Notes under the pieces: model-generated
Database searches by the model: none
What the model saw: the letters and a program-made list of their open reading frames with translations, nothing else
Told to the model about the DNA's origin: nothing
In this document: positions 7,446-15,361 of the stretch, piece by piece
Position numbering within the stretch: position 1 is the stretch's first letter
Layout of the letters: every line of letters begins with the position of its first letter
Position numbers and translations under genes: made by a program
Source of the DNA: Nostocales cyanobacterium LEGE 11386
Lineage (GTDB): Bacteria; Cyanobacteriota; Cyanobacteriia; Cyanobacteriales; Nostocaceae
DNA length: 42,785 nucleotides
Assembly: GCA_015207155.1 (NCBI GenBank)
Contig: JADEXK010000053.1
Span: 1 to 42,785, forward strand
Direction of reading: 5' to 3'

Positions 7446-7706
7446 AATGGCACGCTCGTTAAGACACAGCCCTTGCCCAGGCTGGGAGGCTCTGCCTCTT
7501 CCTTCATGGTGGCAGAACCAACGATCGCCCTGGATTTACCCCTGAAAGTACTGGCTCATGAAGCGACTGACGGCAAGGTATGGGTGAGTTACAACGATCC
7601 TAATTACTTAAAACAGCGATTTTCTCTCTCGGATGAGTTGGTGAAAAATATCGCTATCATTGCACCTTTAATCAATGAAGCACTTAGTTCAGTCGATCAC
7701 AAATAA
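7446..7706 (+). pseudogene. DUF302 family protein, C-terminal fragment
   Basis: The segment PTIALDLPLKVLAHE, then GKVWVSYNDPNYL and LVKNI, is the characteristic C-terminal half of DUF302 proteins (P-tvalDLPLK-l...dG-KvwvsYN-p-yl). The N-terminal half is absent. Before the recognisable part, an extra segment (RLGGSASSF, from DNA containing a GGAGGCTCTGCCTC-like palindrome) seems inserted between GTLVKTQP and EPTIAL. No good ATG or ribosome site is present. I take this as a fragment. Confidence 0.5.
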
Positions 7707-7829
7707 GTCGCAGAATTAGCACGCGATGGCGCAAAGCGCCCGCCCAAAAGGTGATCGCACCTTGGCGTTTTTGAAACAGCATTGTAGTGGCAATCGAGTA
7801 ATGTCAAACTCATTAATTTTACAACACTC

Positions 7830-8195
7830 ATGAAAACATTTGCGTTCTTCCTGGCTCTGCCAATCAGTATCTTAGCTAATTTTTCCTTAAGAGCTACTGC
7901 TGATTCTACTGCTGGCATCATCCTGAGTACAAAATGCCAGGGTGGGTACAACATCAATATTTGGCAGAATTATACGAACGGTGAACTGCTTTATCGCGCA
8001 ACCAGTGCCAACGGTAATTTAAGTTTGGGTAAAGGAACTAACCAAGCAACAGAAGGTGTTCGAGTGTATAAGTTTCGGAATGGAATTTATGAATATTGGG
8101 TATGGGATGGCACGTTAGATAACCCACAGTCTGGAACTTTAGAGGTGTATAAAAACAACCGTCTCCTCACACAGCAAGCTTGTACAAAAATTTGA
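7830..8195 (+). CDS. Secreted small conserved cyanobacterial protein
   Basis: This 121-residue protein has an N-terminal signal peptide (FAFFLALPISILANFSL, cleavage near ATA-DS). The mature part is about 95 residues and beta-rich, with two cysteines that could form a disulfide: one in TKCQGGYNINIWQ and one near the C-terminus, QQACTKI. The run YRATSANGNLSLGKGT, then YKFRNGIYEYWVWDGTL, recurs in hypothetical proteins of Nostoc-type cyanobacteria as far as I recall. No function is known. It is probably periplasmic or extracellular. A hairpin follows the stop. Confidence 0.7.
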   Translation: MKTFAFFLALPISILANFSLRATADSTAGIILSTKCQGGYNINIWQNYTNGELLYRATSANGNLSLGKGTNQATEGVRVYKFRNGIYEYWVWDGTLDNPQSGTLEVYKNNRLLTQQACTKI

Positions 8196-8201
8196 TAGAG
8201 G

Positions 8202-8224
8202 AACTAGCTTTGAGTCAGCTAGTT
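8202..8224 (+). terminator. Possible hairpin terminator
   Basis: AACTAGCT (8202-8209) and AGCTAGTT (8217-8224) form a perfect 8-bp stem with a 7-base loop, 6 bases after the stop of the secreted-protein gene. No T-run follows, so it is at best a weak intrinsic terminator. Confidence 0.3.
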
Positions 8225-8304
8225 GAAGTGGTTCCAGTTTAAATAAGGTAGCTTTATTACGTAGGTCTTTACTTTAGCAGGGGTTGTCCGGAGAGGGACA
8301 AAAT

Positions 8305-8838
8305 ATGATTAAAGGGATTTTGTTAGCGGTAGATTTACAAAATGGCTTTTTGATTACACCTGAATGTGTGGCGGTTGTGCCAAAGGTGGTTGCTCATGCG
8401 AGTCAGTTTCATCAAGTTTGGGCAACTCGCTTTTTTAACCGGAATCCTAATTTCTCACGTCAAGTAAACTGGAACGAGATGGTATCCGGGCATGAAACGG
8501 AGCTTTCTTATGCCTTAATTGGCGTTGTCAGCAAGATGTTTGATAAGCTTTCATATTCGCCGATGTCACCTGCCCTACTTCAAGCTCTGCAAAGGGACGC
8601 TATTACTACAGTTGCAGTGTGTGGGGTTGATACAGATGCTTGTGTGATGGCTACAGCTTTAGGACTATTTGATGCTGGATTTGAAACATTTGTAGTGTCA
8701 GATGCCTGTGCTTCTAGTGGTGGACAGGAATATCATGAAGCAGCAATTAACATATTAAAACGCAATATTGGCGAAAAATATGTGATTTCTTTTAGCGATT
8801 TACCTACAATGTTGTCTTTGGGACTTGCTATAAACTAA
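8305..8838 (+). CDS. Isochorismatase-like cysteine hydrolase
   Basis: This 177-residue protein starts at ATG 8305 (MIKGILLAVDLQNGF), with GGAGAGGGA upstream; an earlier in-frame start adds only seven residues. The fold is that of the isochorismatase/nicotinamidase superfamily. D10 in AVDLQNGF, a lysine (K77 or K81 in SKMFDKLSYS) and C113 in GVDTDACV would be the D-K-C triad. The ALGLFDAGFETFVVSDACAS segment is also typical. It would hydrolyse an amide or related bond through a cysteine thioester. The substrate is undetermined. It appears monocistronic. Confidence 0.85.
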   Translation: MIKGILLAVDLQNGFLITPECVAVVPKVVAHASQFHQVWATRFFNRNPNFSRQVNWNEMVSGHETELSYALIGVVSKMFDKLSYSPMSPALLQALQRDAITTVAVCGVDTDACVMATALGLFDAGFETFVVSDACASSGGQEYHEAAINILKRNIGEKYVISFSDLPTMLSLGLAIN

Positions 8839-9351
8839 AAGGCGTTGCTGAATCATAATATGAATTATGCGATTGCCATATCTTGAAGTCTTTCTCAAAA
8901 GTGCGGTGCGTGGAACGGTATAGTCCTTCGTGTCTACGCTTTGTTCTTCTGGAGTTAGTTATGGAACTTCAATCACCGATACGTCAATCGTTACTGATGC
9001 TGGATTTTCTTGGACAAATGCCTCAGCAGTAAGTTGAACAGTGTAAATTTACTATGTTTTTTATATACAATTAGTTTTATGAAAATCGAATAATTAGGTT
9101 TTACTACAACAGATGTCAATAAACCACTCACCTAGATTAAAAACAAAAGTGGGGTGGGATTCGTTAAAGAAGTACTCATAAACCTCACTGGTGATCAGCG
9201 TTGGGGGGGTGATGCTGGAATTTGAGGAAGTTTGCCCAGAGGATTTTTCTCAATTGATTGCATATGCTCCCGATTGGGTGTAGTGGATGGGCTAAATTGT
9301 TGTCATTAGCTCCTCAGTAGCTGTAGTGACCTGCAATTATAATAGTAGTCG
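8839..9351. other. 513-bp intergenic region with an IS5-type end remnant
   Basis: No convincing gene is seen. GGCGTTGCTGAATC at 8841-8854 matches, from memory, the terminal repeat common to IS5-group insertion sequences in cyanobacteria; no matching opposite end or transposase is found, so it would be a solo remnant. Two short frames (8961-9032, 23 codons; and MLEFEEVCPEDFSQLIAY ending near 9283) could be gene shreds but cannot be assigned. The last 30 bases hold a copy of a transposon end (see 9322). Confidence 0.4.
9322..9341 (+). repeat. Solo transposon-end motif
   Basis: TGTAGTGACCTGCAATTATA matches the left terminus of the 4052-4509 element (TGTAGCGACCTGCAAT) in the same orientation, and the right terminus in inverse. 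The flanking base context (CAGTAGC) also resembles the AGTAGG target there. The internal CCAGGATTATTTGCAAC motifs are absent, and no partner end is visible to the right in this window. It may be a relic of a second, largely lost copy. Confidence 0.45.
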
Positions 9352-9735
9352 TCAGTTGTCGGTGGTTAACGTCACTACGCTTCCTGCAATCACCTTCCAG
9401 TTGTTTTCAAATAGCTTCCAAACCCTGAGATAGCGGAATTTGCCATTAATTTCTTGCCCTAAATAGTTTCCTATTATCTCTACTGTGACGGCAACAACAA
9501 CGTCGTCTGCGACCATGTTGAGCATTAGCTCACTTGATTCAACTGTATGCAGGTTGATGTTTCCCGAACGGTAATTTTCCAGATCCATCGCTTTGGTTAC
9601 TGTTTCGCCACTAGGCCCGTTAAATAGAAGCTCATCGTGAAGTAGTTGATCTAAAAGTTCCACGTTATTGGTTTTCATTGCTGAGAGAAGTTTTTTCTCG
9701 TTAGCGATGACCTGGGCTTTGGGGGTGGTATCCAT
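9352..9735 (-). CDS. SnoaL-like/DUF4440 (NTF2-fold) protein
   Basis: This 127-residue protein has a single NTF2-like domain and full length for the DUF4440 group. Helix EKKLLSAMKTNNVELLDQLL is followed by HDELLFNGPSGETVTK and then strands ending RYLRVWKLFENNWKVIAGS, the hallmark end of such proteins. The cone-shaped pocket of the fold can bind or isomerise small molecules, but many members have no known activity. The start is ATG at 9735; no strong ribosome site is seen. The gene is alone on the minus strand and its 3' end lies 10 bp from the solo transposon end. Confidence 0.8.
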   Translation of the reverse strand: MDTTPKAQVIANEKKLLSAMKTNNVELLDQLLHDELLFNGPSGETVTKAMDLENYRSGNINLHTVESSELMLNMVADDVVVAVTVEIIGNYLGQEINGKFRYLRVWKLFENNWKVIAGSVVTLTTDN

Positions 9736-9864
9736 GCGGTTTGTTGTTTAATTTGACCCTAAATGAGTTCATAGTACAGGGTGTAAAGCCAGCGAGCAAG
9801 AGTGCTAGATTATACCTGTTTTGAGTCAAGTTGCTGCAACTATTGATCATATCTAACTAATTAA

Positions 9865-9883
9865 TGCGAGGTATTACCTCGCA
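9865..9883. terminator. Hairpin downstream of the sulfatase remnant
   Basis: TGCGAGGT (9865-9872) pairs with ACCTCGCA (9876-9883), an 8-bp GC-rich stem with a 3-base loop. It lies about 45 bp past the 3' end of the minus-strand sulfatase frame. No T-run follows on either strand, so terminator function is uncertain. Confidence 0.3.
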
Positions 9884-9928
9884 CCCTTCTTGCACAGTCG
9901 AGCCTGTAAAAAATGTTTTATCTTGTTG

Positions 9929-11215
9929 CTACTGTCGTGCCATGATGACACGCATTTCGGCTTCACGGTCGTGAATCAAATCTCCACTAACATCCACTAT
10001 GACGCTATAAATCTTGCCCGTAAACTTGAAGGGCGGTTCATAATCGGGTGTGACAGGCGCACCGGGGGCTATCCCACAGGTAACACCACTGGTGAGACCT
10101 AGTGCTAAGGGAGTAGTTACAGGGACATTCGCTTGCCCAACTAATTTTCCATCGATATAAAGTTGGGCGTGACCTGGCGCTCCTTTCCCCATCGCTAAAT
10201 CTGGCTGACCCGTCAATTCAAACTCAAAACGCAACTGGTGCCGACCCTCCGAAATTAAAGACTCAGACTCGACATGGTAGAGCGATCGCGCGACATAGTT
10301 ATGAACCCAGTGCAGTTTAGCATCTTTGACATAGAAAGAGTAGCCACTATCATTACCACCGTGAGCAAGTAATACTCCTTGTGCGCCACCTGTGGGAATT
10401 TCTACATCTGCTGTAATACTGTGGGAACGATTGAGCAACTGGACAGCACAATTGGCTGGTATTGGCTGAGTATTAGGATAGTAAGTATAGAGGTTACGAT
10501 TGACAGCAATCTGAGGACGTTCTTGTGCTAATCGTTGTACACCCCTGCCATCCACAGGTAACACATTGTATTTACCCGCCTCTACATACCAAGTGGCAAT
10601 CATCTCAATCAACTTGGGGCGGTTGTCTGTAGCAATGTTATGATTTTCAGCAAAATCCTGAGCAACGTGATACAGTTCCCAATGATGAGTATCTAACTCT
10701 GTCAGAATTTCCGCCGAGATAGGCGCACCAAAAAACTGATCTGCTTCTGTAAATGAAGGTCCAGGCCAAGGACAAACAGCCCGCCAGCCATCATGGTAAA
10801 GCGAACGATGTCCCATCATCTCAAAATACTGGGTCAGGTGTTTAGTGGGTGCATCACTATCATGAAAAGTATGGGCAAAGCTGACACCTTCAATGGGGGA
10901 TTGGCTGACACCCCTAACGGTTGTTGGTGGTTCGATTTCTAGTAAGTCAAGTACCGTTGGTACTAGGTCAATGGCGTGGGCATACTGAGTACGGATTTCA
11001 CCTTTTGCTTTGATACCTTGAGTCCAATGGACGATCAAGGGGTCACTAATTCCACCCCGATAAGTTTCCCGTTTCCAGCGACGAAAAGGCGTATTTCCTG
11101 CCCAAGTCCAGCCCCAAGCATAATGGTTGAAAGTTTCTGGACTGCCCAGTTTATCTAATGCTTTGAGGTTTTCTTCTAAAGACTCTGGCACATTGTTAAA
11201 AAATAGATTTTCATT
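9929..11215 (-). pseudogene. Arylsulfatase lacking its catalytic N-terminus
   Basis: The frame encodes the C-terminal 420-430 residues of a large (about 780-residue) sulfatase. It starts inside the family motif NLFFNNVPESLEENLKAL and continues with FNHYAWGWTWAGNTPFRRWK, RGGISDPLIVHWTQGIKAKG, QYAHAIDLVPTVLDLLEI, and a C-terminal beta-sandwich-like domain (IDGKLVGQANVPVTTPLALG). The CxPxR motif, whose cysteine becomes formylglycine, and the metal-binding aspartates are not encoded. Upstream, the frame meets a stop at 11216-11218 and the sequence is unrelated. A short product from GTG 11191 would have no sulfatase activity, so I call it a 5'-truncated pseudogene. Confidence 0.75.
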
Positions 11216-11285
11216 TTAGTTAGCATTTGCACGTCATCTTAACAGTAGGTTAATTTGGTAGCGAGATTTATAGCCATCAATTGAC

Positions 11286-13424
11286 ATGAGTATTGGTGAC
11301 AACTGCGATCGCCCTGCTGGTGAGCCAGTTTATTTAGAATTATCAGACGGACAATCCCACAAGTTTTATGAGGTAACGGTGAATGGGACAGAGGTAAATA
11401 TTCGCTACGGGCGGAATGGGACAACAGGACAATCAACAAACAGTACCTATGCAACCCCAGAAAAAGCACAGGCACAGGCCATAAAGAAAATCAACGAAAA
11501 GTTGAAAAAAGGCTATGTACAGGTTTCATCGCTCGGCGATCGCCCAACCCCGTCAGAGCAGATGCGGGCGCAGGAGCAACCATTGGATTCGCGCCAATAC
11601 TGGGTTTACGGAAGCGGGTGGTTAGCTGCCGATGGGCAGGGTGGTTGGGAAGAGGTAAACGAGGAGACCCGTCGTCGGGGTCAGCCGTGGCGGTTTCAGG
11701 AGAAGACCAGAACCGAAGATTACGTTGAGATGTACGACCAGTCCCGTTGGGTAGCAGTTCGCCTGACGGCAAGCACCATGCTCGTTCGCTGGGATCACAA
11801 GCTTAACGCCGCGAGGTGGGAGGAGTATTACAAAGGTCAATGGCAGGAACGCAGCGATCGCCCTGCTGGGGAATCTCCAGAGTCCAGTGAAATCAGGATG
11901 CCTTCCCTTAAATTGGCTGAATTACAGTGCGACCAGAGCCAGGAGGCAACCCCACCCACCACTGCGCCGCCCCTGCCAGCGATTGATCCAACCATTCCTG
12001 CCCCCAGCAGTGACCTATTAAATCAGTCTCCGCTCTATCCGCCTCGCGTTGCTCGAAACCTTCTTCCTACCGTCAGACATGACTTGGGATTTAGTTTCCG
12101 TGAGTTGCGGTATTGCTATTTGGGCATCCCTTTACCGCGATTGCTCACTTGCATTGAGATCGTTGGCACTTTTCATAATCTAGCAAATGGCGGTTTTACC
12201 ATCCGGTTAACGGCGAACCAGGGTCGAGAGACAGTTTACATCTATGGGTTGGACTTTCAACCCAATCAAGGACAAATGATGCAATGGTCTGCTGTCGCTG
12301 GTGTGCGGAGGGAAGAACGACTTGAACTGCCCAATACGATTGCGTCGGGACAAATTTTTCACTATGTCTTGGTGATTACCGCAGAGGGAAATATCGTTTT
12401 TTATTTGAATAATCAACCGTTCTCCTACCATCTCCTACCATCTGACCCACCAGATACGTTGCACTTGAACTACGACACATGTGGCTTGAAACTGCAACAG
12501 TTCAGAGTATTAGGGCCACCAACAGTTGAAAAACAGGTTTCTCCAAGCCCAGCGGTCGTTGCTCCAGTTCCCCCACCCGATCAACGCCCATCACCACCCC
12601 AGGAGATAACCGATATACCACTGTTTCTGGAGGATTTGCCATCTCAGTTTGAACCGTTGCGATCGTTCCTCCAACAAAATCTAGTGCCTTACATCAAAAT
12701 TCAGGTTGGGGAACAGGTGGGGAGCATGGATTTTTTTAACAGAGGAACAGGCGACCCGCTGACAGTCTGGCAGAGTAAGATTGGCGGCAATCCTTATTTT
12801 CCTAAGACTGCTGATTATCCCATTGATCCGGGTACGGGTAAAGCGATGCCTTTACTGATGCAAATTAATTGTGCTGACGTTCCATCCATTGCTGGGTTTG
12901 ATTTTCCCCAGGTGGGAATTTTGCAATTTTATCTGGGGTTTGAACCCGCTGACGCAAGCGCAACCCCTGGCAAATATCGGGTTCTCTATTTTCCAGAAAT
13001 CTTGACCAATCCCAGTGACTTAATGACAGATTTCAGCTTCATTGAACGAGACAGGACGATCCGAGAGATTTATCCTGAAGTCTATCCAATCACGTTCTCA
13101 GCGAGTCGAGATTTGTTTTGGGAATCGCAGTACAGCGAAGACCTTGATAGCCCTGAAGAGTTTGCAGAACTCTGTGAAGAATTCGACAAGTGGATTTGTG
13201 AATACAATGATCAGCATCGGACAGACAAACTAGGTAGCAAACTCGGTGGATATGTGGACTTGCATAGTGACACTAACGAAATTGCCGAAAGAGCCAATGG
13301 CGGACTGTTACTGGAACTGATTCATCCGTTTAGCAGTGATGATTCTTTCCTCTTTTTTATCTCAGACGAACAACTGCGCGAGCGCAATTTTAGGGATGTC
13401 GATTTTTACTTCATGTGTGATTGA
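11286..13424 (+). CDS. WGR-domain and DUF1963 fusion protein
   Basis: This is a 712-residue soluble multidomain protein. Residues about 14-80 form a WGR domain (YLELSDGQSHKFYEVTV, then IRYGRNGTTGQ), with Tyr in place of the eponymous Trp. Residues about 100-195 are Trp-rich (YWVYGSGWL, RWVAVRLT, RWEEYYKGQW) and not assignable. A Pro-rich linker (about 217-245) leads to a beta-rich middle (about 260-410, concanavalin/LamG-like in look). A second Pro-rich linker precedes a C-terminal DUF1963 domain (about 445-712: GGNPYFPKTADYP, LLMQINCADVP, GILQFYLG). DRPAGE occurs twice (residues 8-13 and 191-196), each over a HIP1 site. WGR domains bind nucleic acid or partners in PARPs and bacterial regulators. 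The function is unknown. The gene is followed within 4 bp by a membrane-protein gene. Confidence 0.8.
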   Translation: MSIGDNCDRPAGEPVYLELSDGQSHKFYEVTVNGTEVNIRYGRNGTTGQSTNSTYATPEKAQAQAIKKINEKLKKGYVQVSSLGDRPTPSEQMRAQEQPLDSRQYWVYGSGWLAADGQGGWEEVNEETRRRGQPWRFQEKTRTEDYVEMYDQSRWVAVRLTASTMLVRWDHKLNAARWEEYYKGQWQERSDRPAGESPESSEIRMPSLKLAELQCDQSQEATPPTTAPPLPAIDPTIPAPSSDLLNQSPLYPPRVARNLLPTVRHDLGFSFRELRYCYLGIPLPRLLTCIEIVGTFHNLANGGFTIRLTANQGRETVYIYGLDFQPNQGQMMQWSAVAGVRREERLELPNTIASGQIFHYVLVITAEGNIVFYLNNQPFSYHLLPSDPPDTLHLNYDTCGLKLQQFRVLGPPTVEKQVSPSPAVVAPVPPPDQRPSPPQEITDIPLFLEDLPSQFEPLRSFLQQNLVPYIKIQVGEQVGSMDFFNRGTGDPLTVWQSKIGGNPYFPKTADYPIDPGTGKAMPLLMQINCADVPSIAGFDFPQVGILQFYLGFEPADASATPGKYRVLYFPEILTNPSDLMTDFSFIERDRTIREIYPEVYPITFSASRDLFWESQYSEDLDSPEEFAELCEEFDKWICEYNDQHRTDKLGSKLGGYVDLHSDTNEIAERANGGLLLELIHPFSSDDSFLFFISDEQLRERNFRDVDFYFMCD

Positions 13425-13427
13425 GCT

Positions 13428-14009
13428 ATGCCCGCTTACCTGTTCTTGACTTTCATTCTCAAATCTTTGATTGAGGCTGGAGTTATGGTGTTTATGCTGC
13501 TTCTCATCCTCAGTCCATTGGTGGGGGCTGGAGTTGTGGCGTTTATCTACAGTCAGTCCCTTGTATCCCCATTGATGGTGCTGGTAGGAGCGATCACCGG
13601 GGCAATTTTGATTGTGTCGTCGGGAGTTATCTGGTTACAAACGCTTCACCGTGAATGGATGGAATCACAGGCTGCTGGGTTTATCTTCGTGCCTGTTTTG
13701 GTACCATTGTTTGCTTATATAGGGGCAATTGCGGGAGCGAGTCTGATTGCTTTGCTGTATGGTTATAGTAGAAACCCTATGTCTAGCTTATGGTTTGAGT
13801 TGCTCGCAATTTGTTTCACGGTGGTGCTGGGTGGATTGATTCCATCTGCCATCGCGTCTATTCTATGTTGTGCTGGATTAATAAAAACCGTCAACAATCA
13901 AGCCAGGAGATTTGCTGCTATACCGATTTTTGCAATGTGCGTTGGGCTTGCAACTTCTTGGGTCTCAATCCAGTTGGCCAACTTGATTGTAACTAAATTC
14001 AATACTTAG
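13428..14009 (+). CDS. Polytopic membrane protein, unknown
   Basis: This 193-residue protein has five hydrophobic segments (about 5-45, 48-70, 82-108, 120-145, 160-185) and short hydrophilic loops. It contains Gly/Ala-rich helices such as GAIAGASLIALLYGY. No family is recognised. The start ATG 13428 lies 3 bases after the stop of the WGR-DUF1963 gene, so the two are almost certainly cotranscribed and probably work together, for example as a membrane anchor or export partner. That role is inference only. Confidence 0.65.
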   Translation: MPAYLFLTFILKSLIEAGVMVFMLLLILSPLVGAGVVAFIYSQSLVSPLMVLVGAITGAILIVSSGVIWLQTLHREWMESQAAGFIFVPVLVPLFAYIGAIAGASLIALLYGYSRNPMSSLWFELLAICFTVVLGGLIPSAIASILCCAGLIKTVNNQARRFAAIPIFAMCVGLATSWVSIQLANLIVTKFNT

Positions 14010-14478
14010 AATTTCATTGGCTATTGACACGGATAGGATAGCTATTGTTCAAAATATTCTACACGCGATCGCTTCGGAAAGTGCATGAATGTCTACCGCC
14101 TGAGCAATTTTTGTAAACTATCTTTACACTCAATGAGAACTAAGATTGTATTAAACCTATCATAAATTAAGGCTAACTATAGCTATAAATGCAAACTTTA
14201 GCACTGAGAAAGGTGTATCGCATTTGTTCCGCATCACAGGCGATACCAAAGACAAGCAAAATTTATCGACAGCGTAATAGGATCATTCTCGTTGCCAACA
14301 TGCTCTATCCGCGATCGCATGTTGGTAAAAAGTTGTGTTTCTGGGTAGAGGGGGTATTAATCGGAGTTTTTATCGTAGATAAGATAAGGGTAACTTATTT
14401 TGTGTTGGATGTGGTAAAATTCTGGTGATCTCAGTCATAAGTTGTCAAAATAAGACAACTTGAACAGTAAATACCAAG
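14010..14478. other. 469-bp intergenic region, no convincing gene
   Basis: Two HIP1 sites (near 14066 and 14311) and a possible inverted repeat at the right end are present. A 79-codon frame (14189-14428) has no ribosome site and an unlikely composition, so I do not call it. The region probably holds the promoter for the operon that starts at 14479. Confidence 0.4.
14439..14461. promoter_or_regulatory. Inverted repeat upstream of operon (candidate operator)
   Basis: AAGTTGTC (14439-14446) and GACAACTT (14454-14461) are a perfect 8-bp inverted repeat around a 7-base AT-rich spacer, ending 17 bp before ATG 14479. Its position between promoter and start codon suits a repressor operator or a hairpin in the 5' leader. 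Confidence 0.4.
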
Positions 14479-15339
14479 ATGGTTTCTTCAGGAATAAGTC
14501 CACAATCAAAGTACCAACCACAAGCAGCTGACACGAACATTGAGGCAGATAAATATCTGTTTACTCGTCTGCGACAACTTTCCTGGAAAAAACGCGTAGA
14601 AATGTTCACTGCTCATGAGCGTGGAGTGAAGAAACTATGCCTTGTAGGAATAAAATCTCGGCATCGTGGAGCGTCACCAGAAGAAATTCGCAGTATTTTT
14701 TGCCGTGCTGTATTAGCAGAAAAATGGAGGGTTGAGTTTCAACCTACAGGGAATGATGAAAATATGTGGATTCAAGATTCAATAACGCTTGCCGCCGAAT
14801 TACATTTGATTTTTGAGTCAAGAAATATTCCCTACTATGTGAGTGGTGGTGTAGCAGCTTCGTTGCATGGGGAACCGCGTTCAACACGTGATTTAGACTT
14901 GGTGATAGAAATTAAACCAGACGATATTGATATATTAGTGACGACACTGGAAGGAGCGGGGTATTATTGTCCATCGGGTGCGGTGGAAGGATTAAAGCAA
15001 GGGCATGAGCGAATGCTGAATATCACTCATACAGAAACTATTGCAAATGCCGACTTGTATATTAGTGATGTTTCACCGTTTGCAGTGTCTCAGATGGAAA
15101 GACGCAGGCTGATCGACTTAGAAGGGATACCTAAATTTTGGGTAGCCTCAGCAGAAGATACAATATTACAAAAGTTACGCTGGGGGAGAGTCAGTCAGTC
15201 ACAAAAGCAGTGGCGTGATGTGTTGGGGATAATAAAGTTGCAAGCAGAAAGCTTAGACTACGAATATTTGACACAATGGGCAGAAAACTTGGATTTGGTG
15301 GATGCTTTAATCGAGGCATTGACTGAAGCTGGTGTGTAA
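14479..15339 (+). CDS. Nucleotidyltransferase-fold protein
   Basis: This 286-residue protein has two parts. An N-terminal helical region (about 30-85: QLSWKKRVEMFTAHERG, then KSRHRGASPEEIRSIF) is typical of a small helical domain found in front of such proteins. From about residue 110 there is a nucleotidyltransferase-like domain: YYVSGGVAASLHGEPRSTRD with the following LDLVIEI supplies the GG...R.T.DlDl pattern. The metal-binding acidic pair is D-L-D. Later, DTILQKLRWGR and QWRDVLGII match proteins of the DUF6036/AbiEii-like group. Some relatives are toxins or antitoxins that modify RNA or proteins; nothing here decides which. It is the first gene of an operon; the recombinase follows after about 20 bp. 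Confidence 0.75.
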   Translation: MVSSGISPQSKYQPQAADTNIEADKYLFTRLRQLSWKKRVEMFTAHERGVKKLCLVGIKSRHRGASPEEIRSIFCRAVLAEKWRVEFQPTGNDENMWIQDSITLAAELHLIFESRNIPYYVSGGVAASLHGEPRSTRDLDLVIEIKPDDIDILVTTLEGAGYYCPSGAVEGLKQGHERMLNITHTETIANADLYISDVSPFAVSQMERRRLIDLEGIPKFWVASAEDTILQKLRWGRVSQSQKQWRDVLGIIKLQAESLDYEYLTQWAENLDLVDALIEALTEAGV

Positions 15340-15361
15340 TCTGGAACTGGGGAGTAATAAA

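Noticed and set aside
14189..14428. 79-codon ORF in the gap before the nucleotidyltransferase gene
   Set aside because: No ribosome binding site, composition unlike protein, overlaps HIP1 and the likely promoter region.
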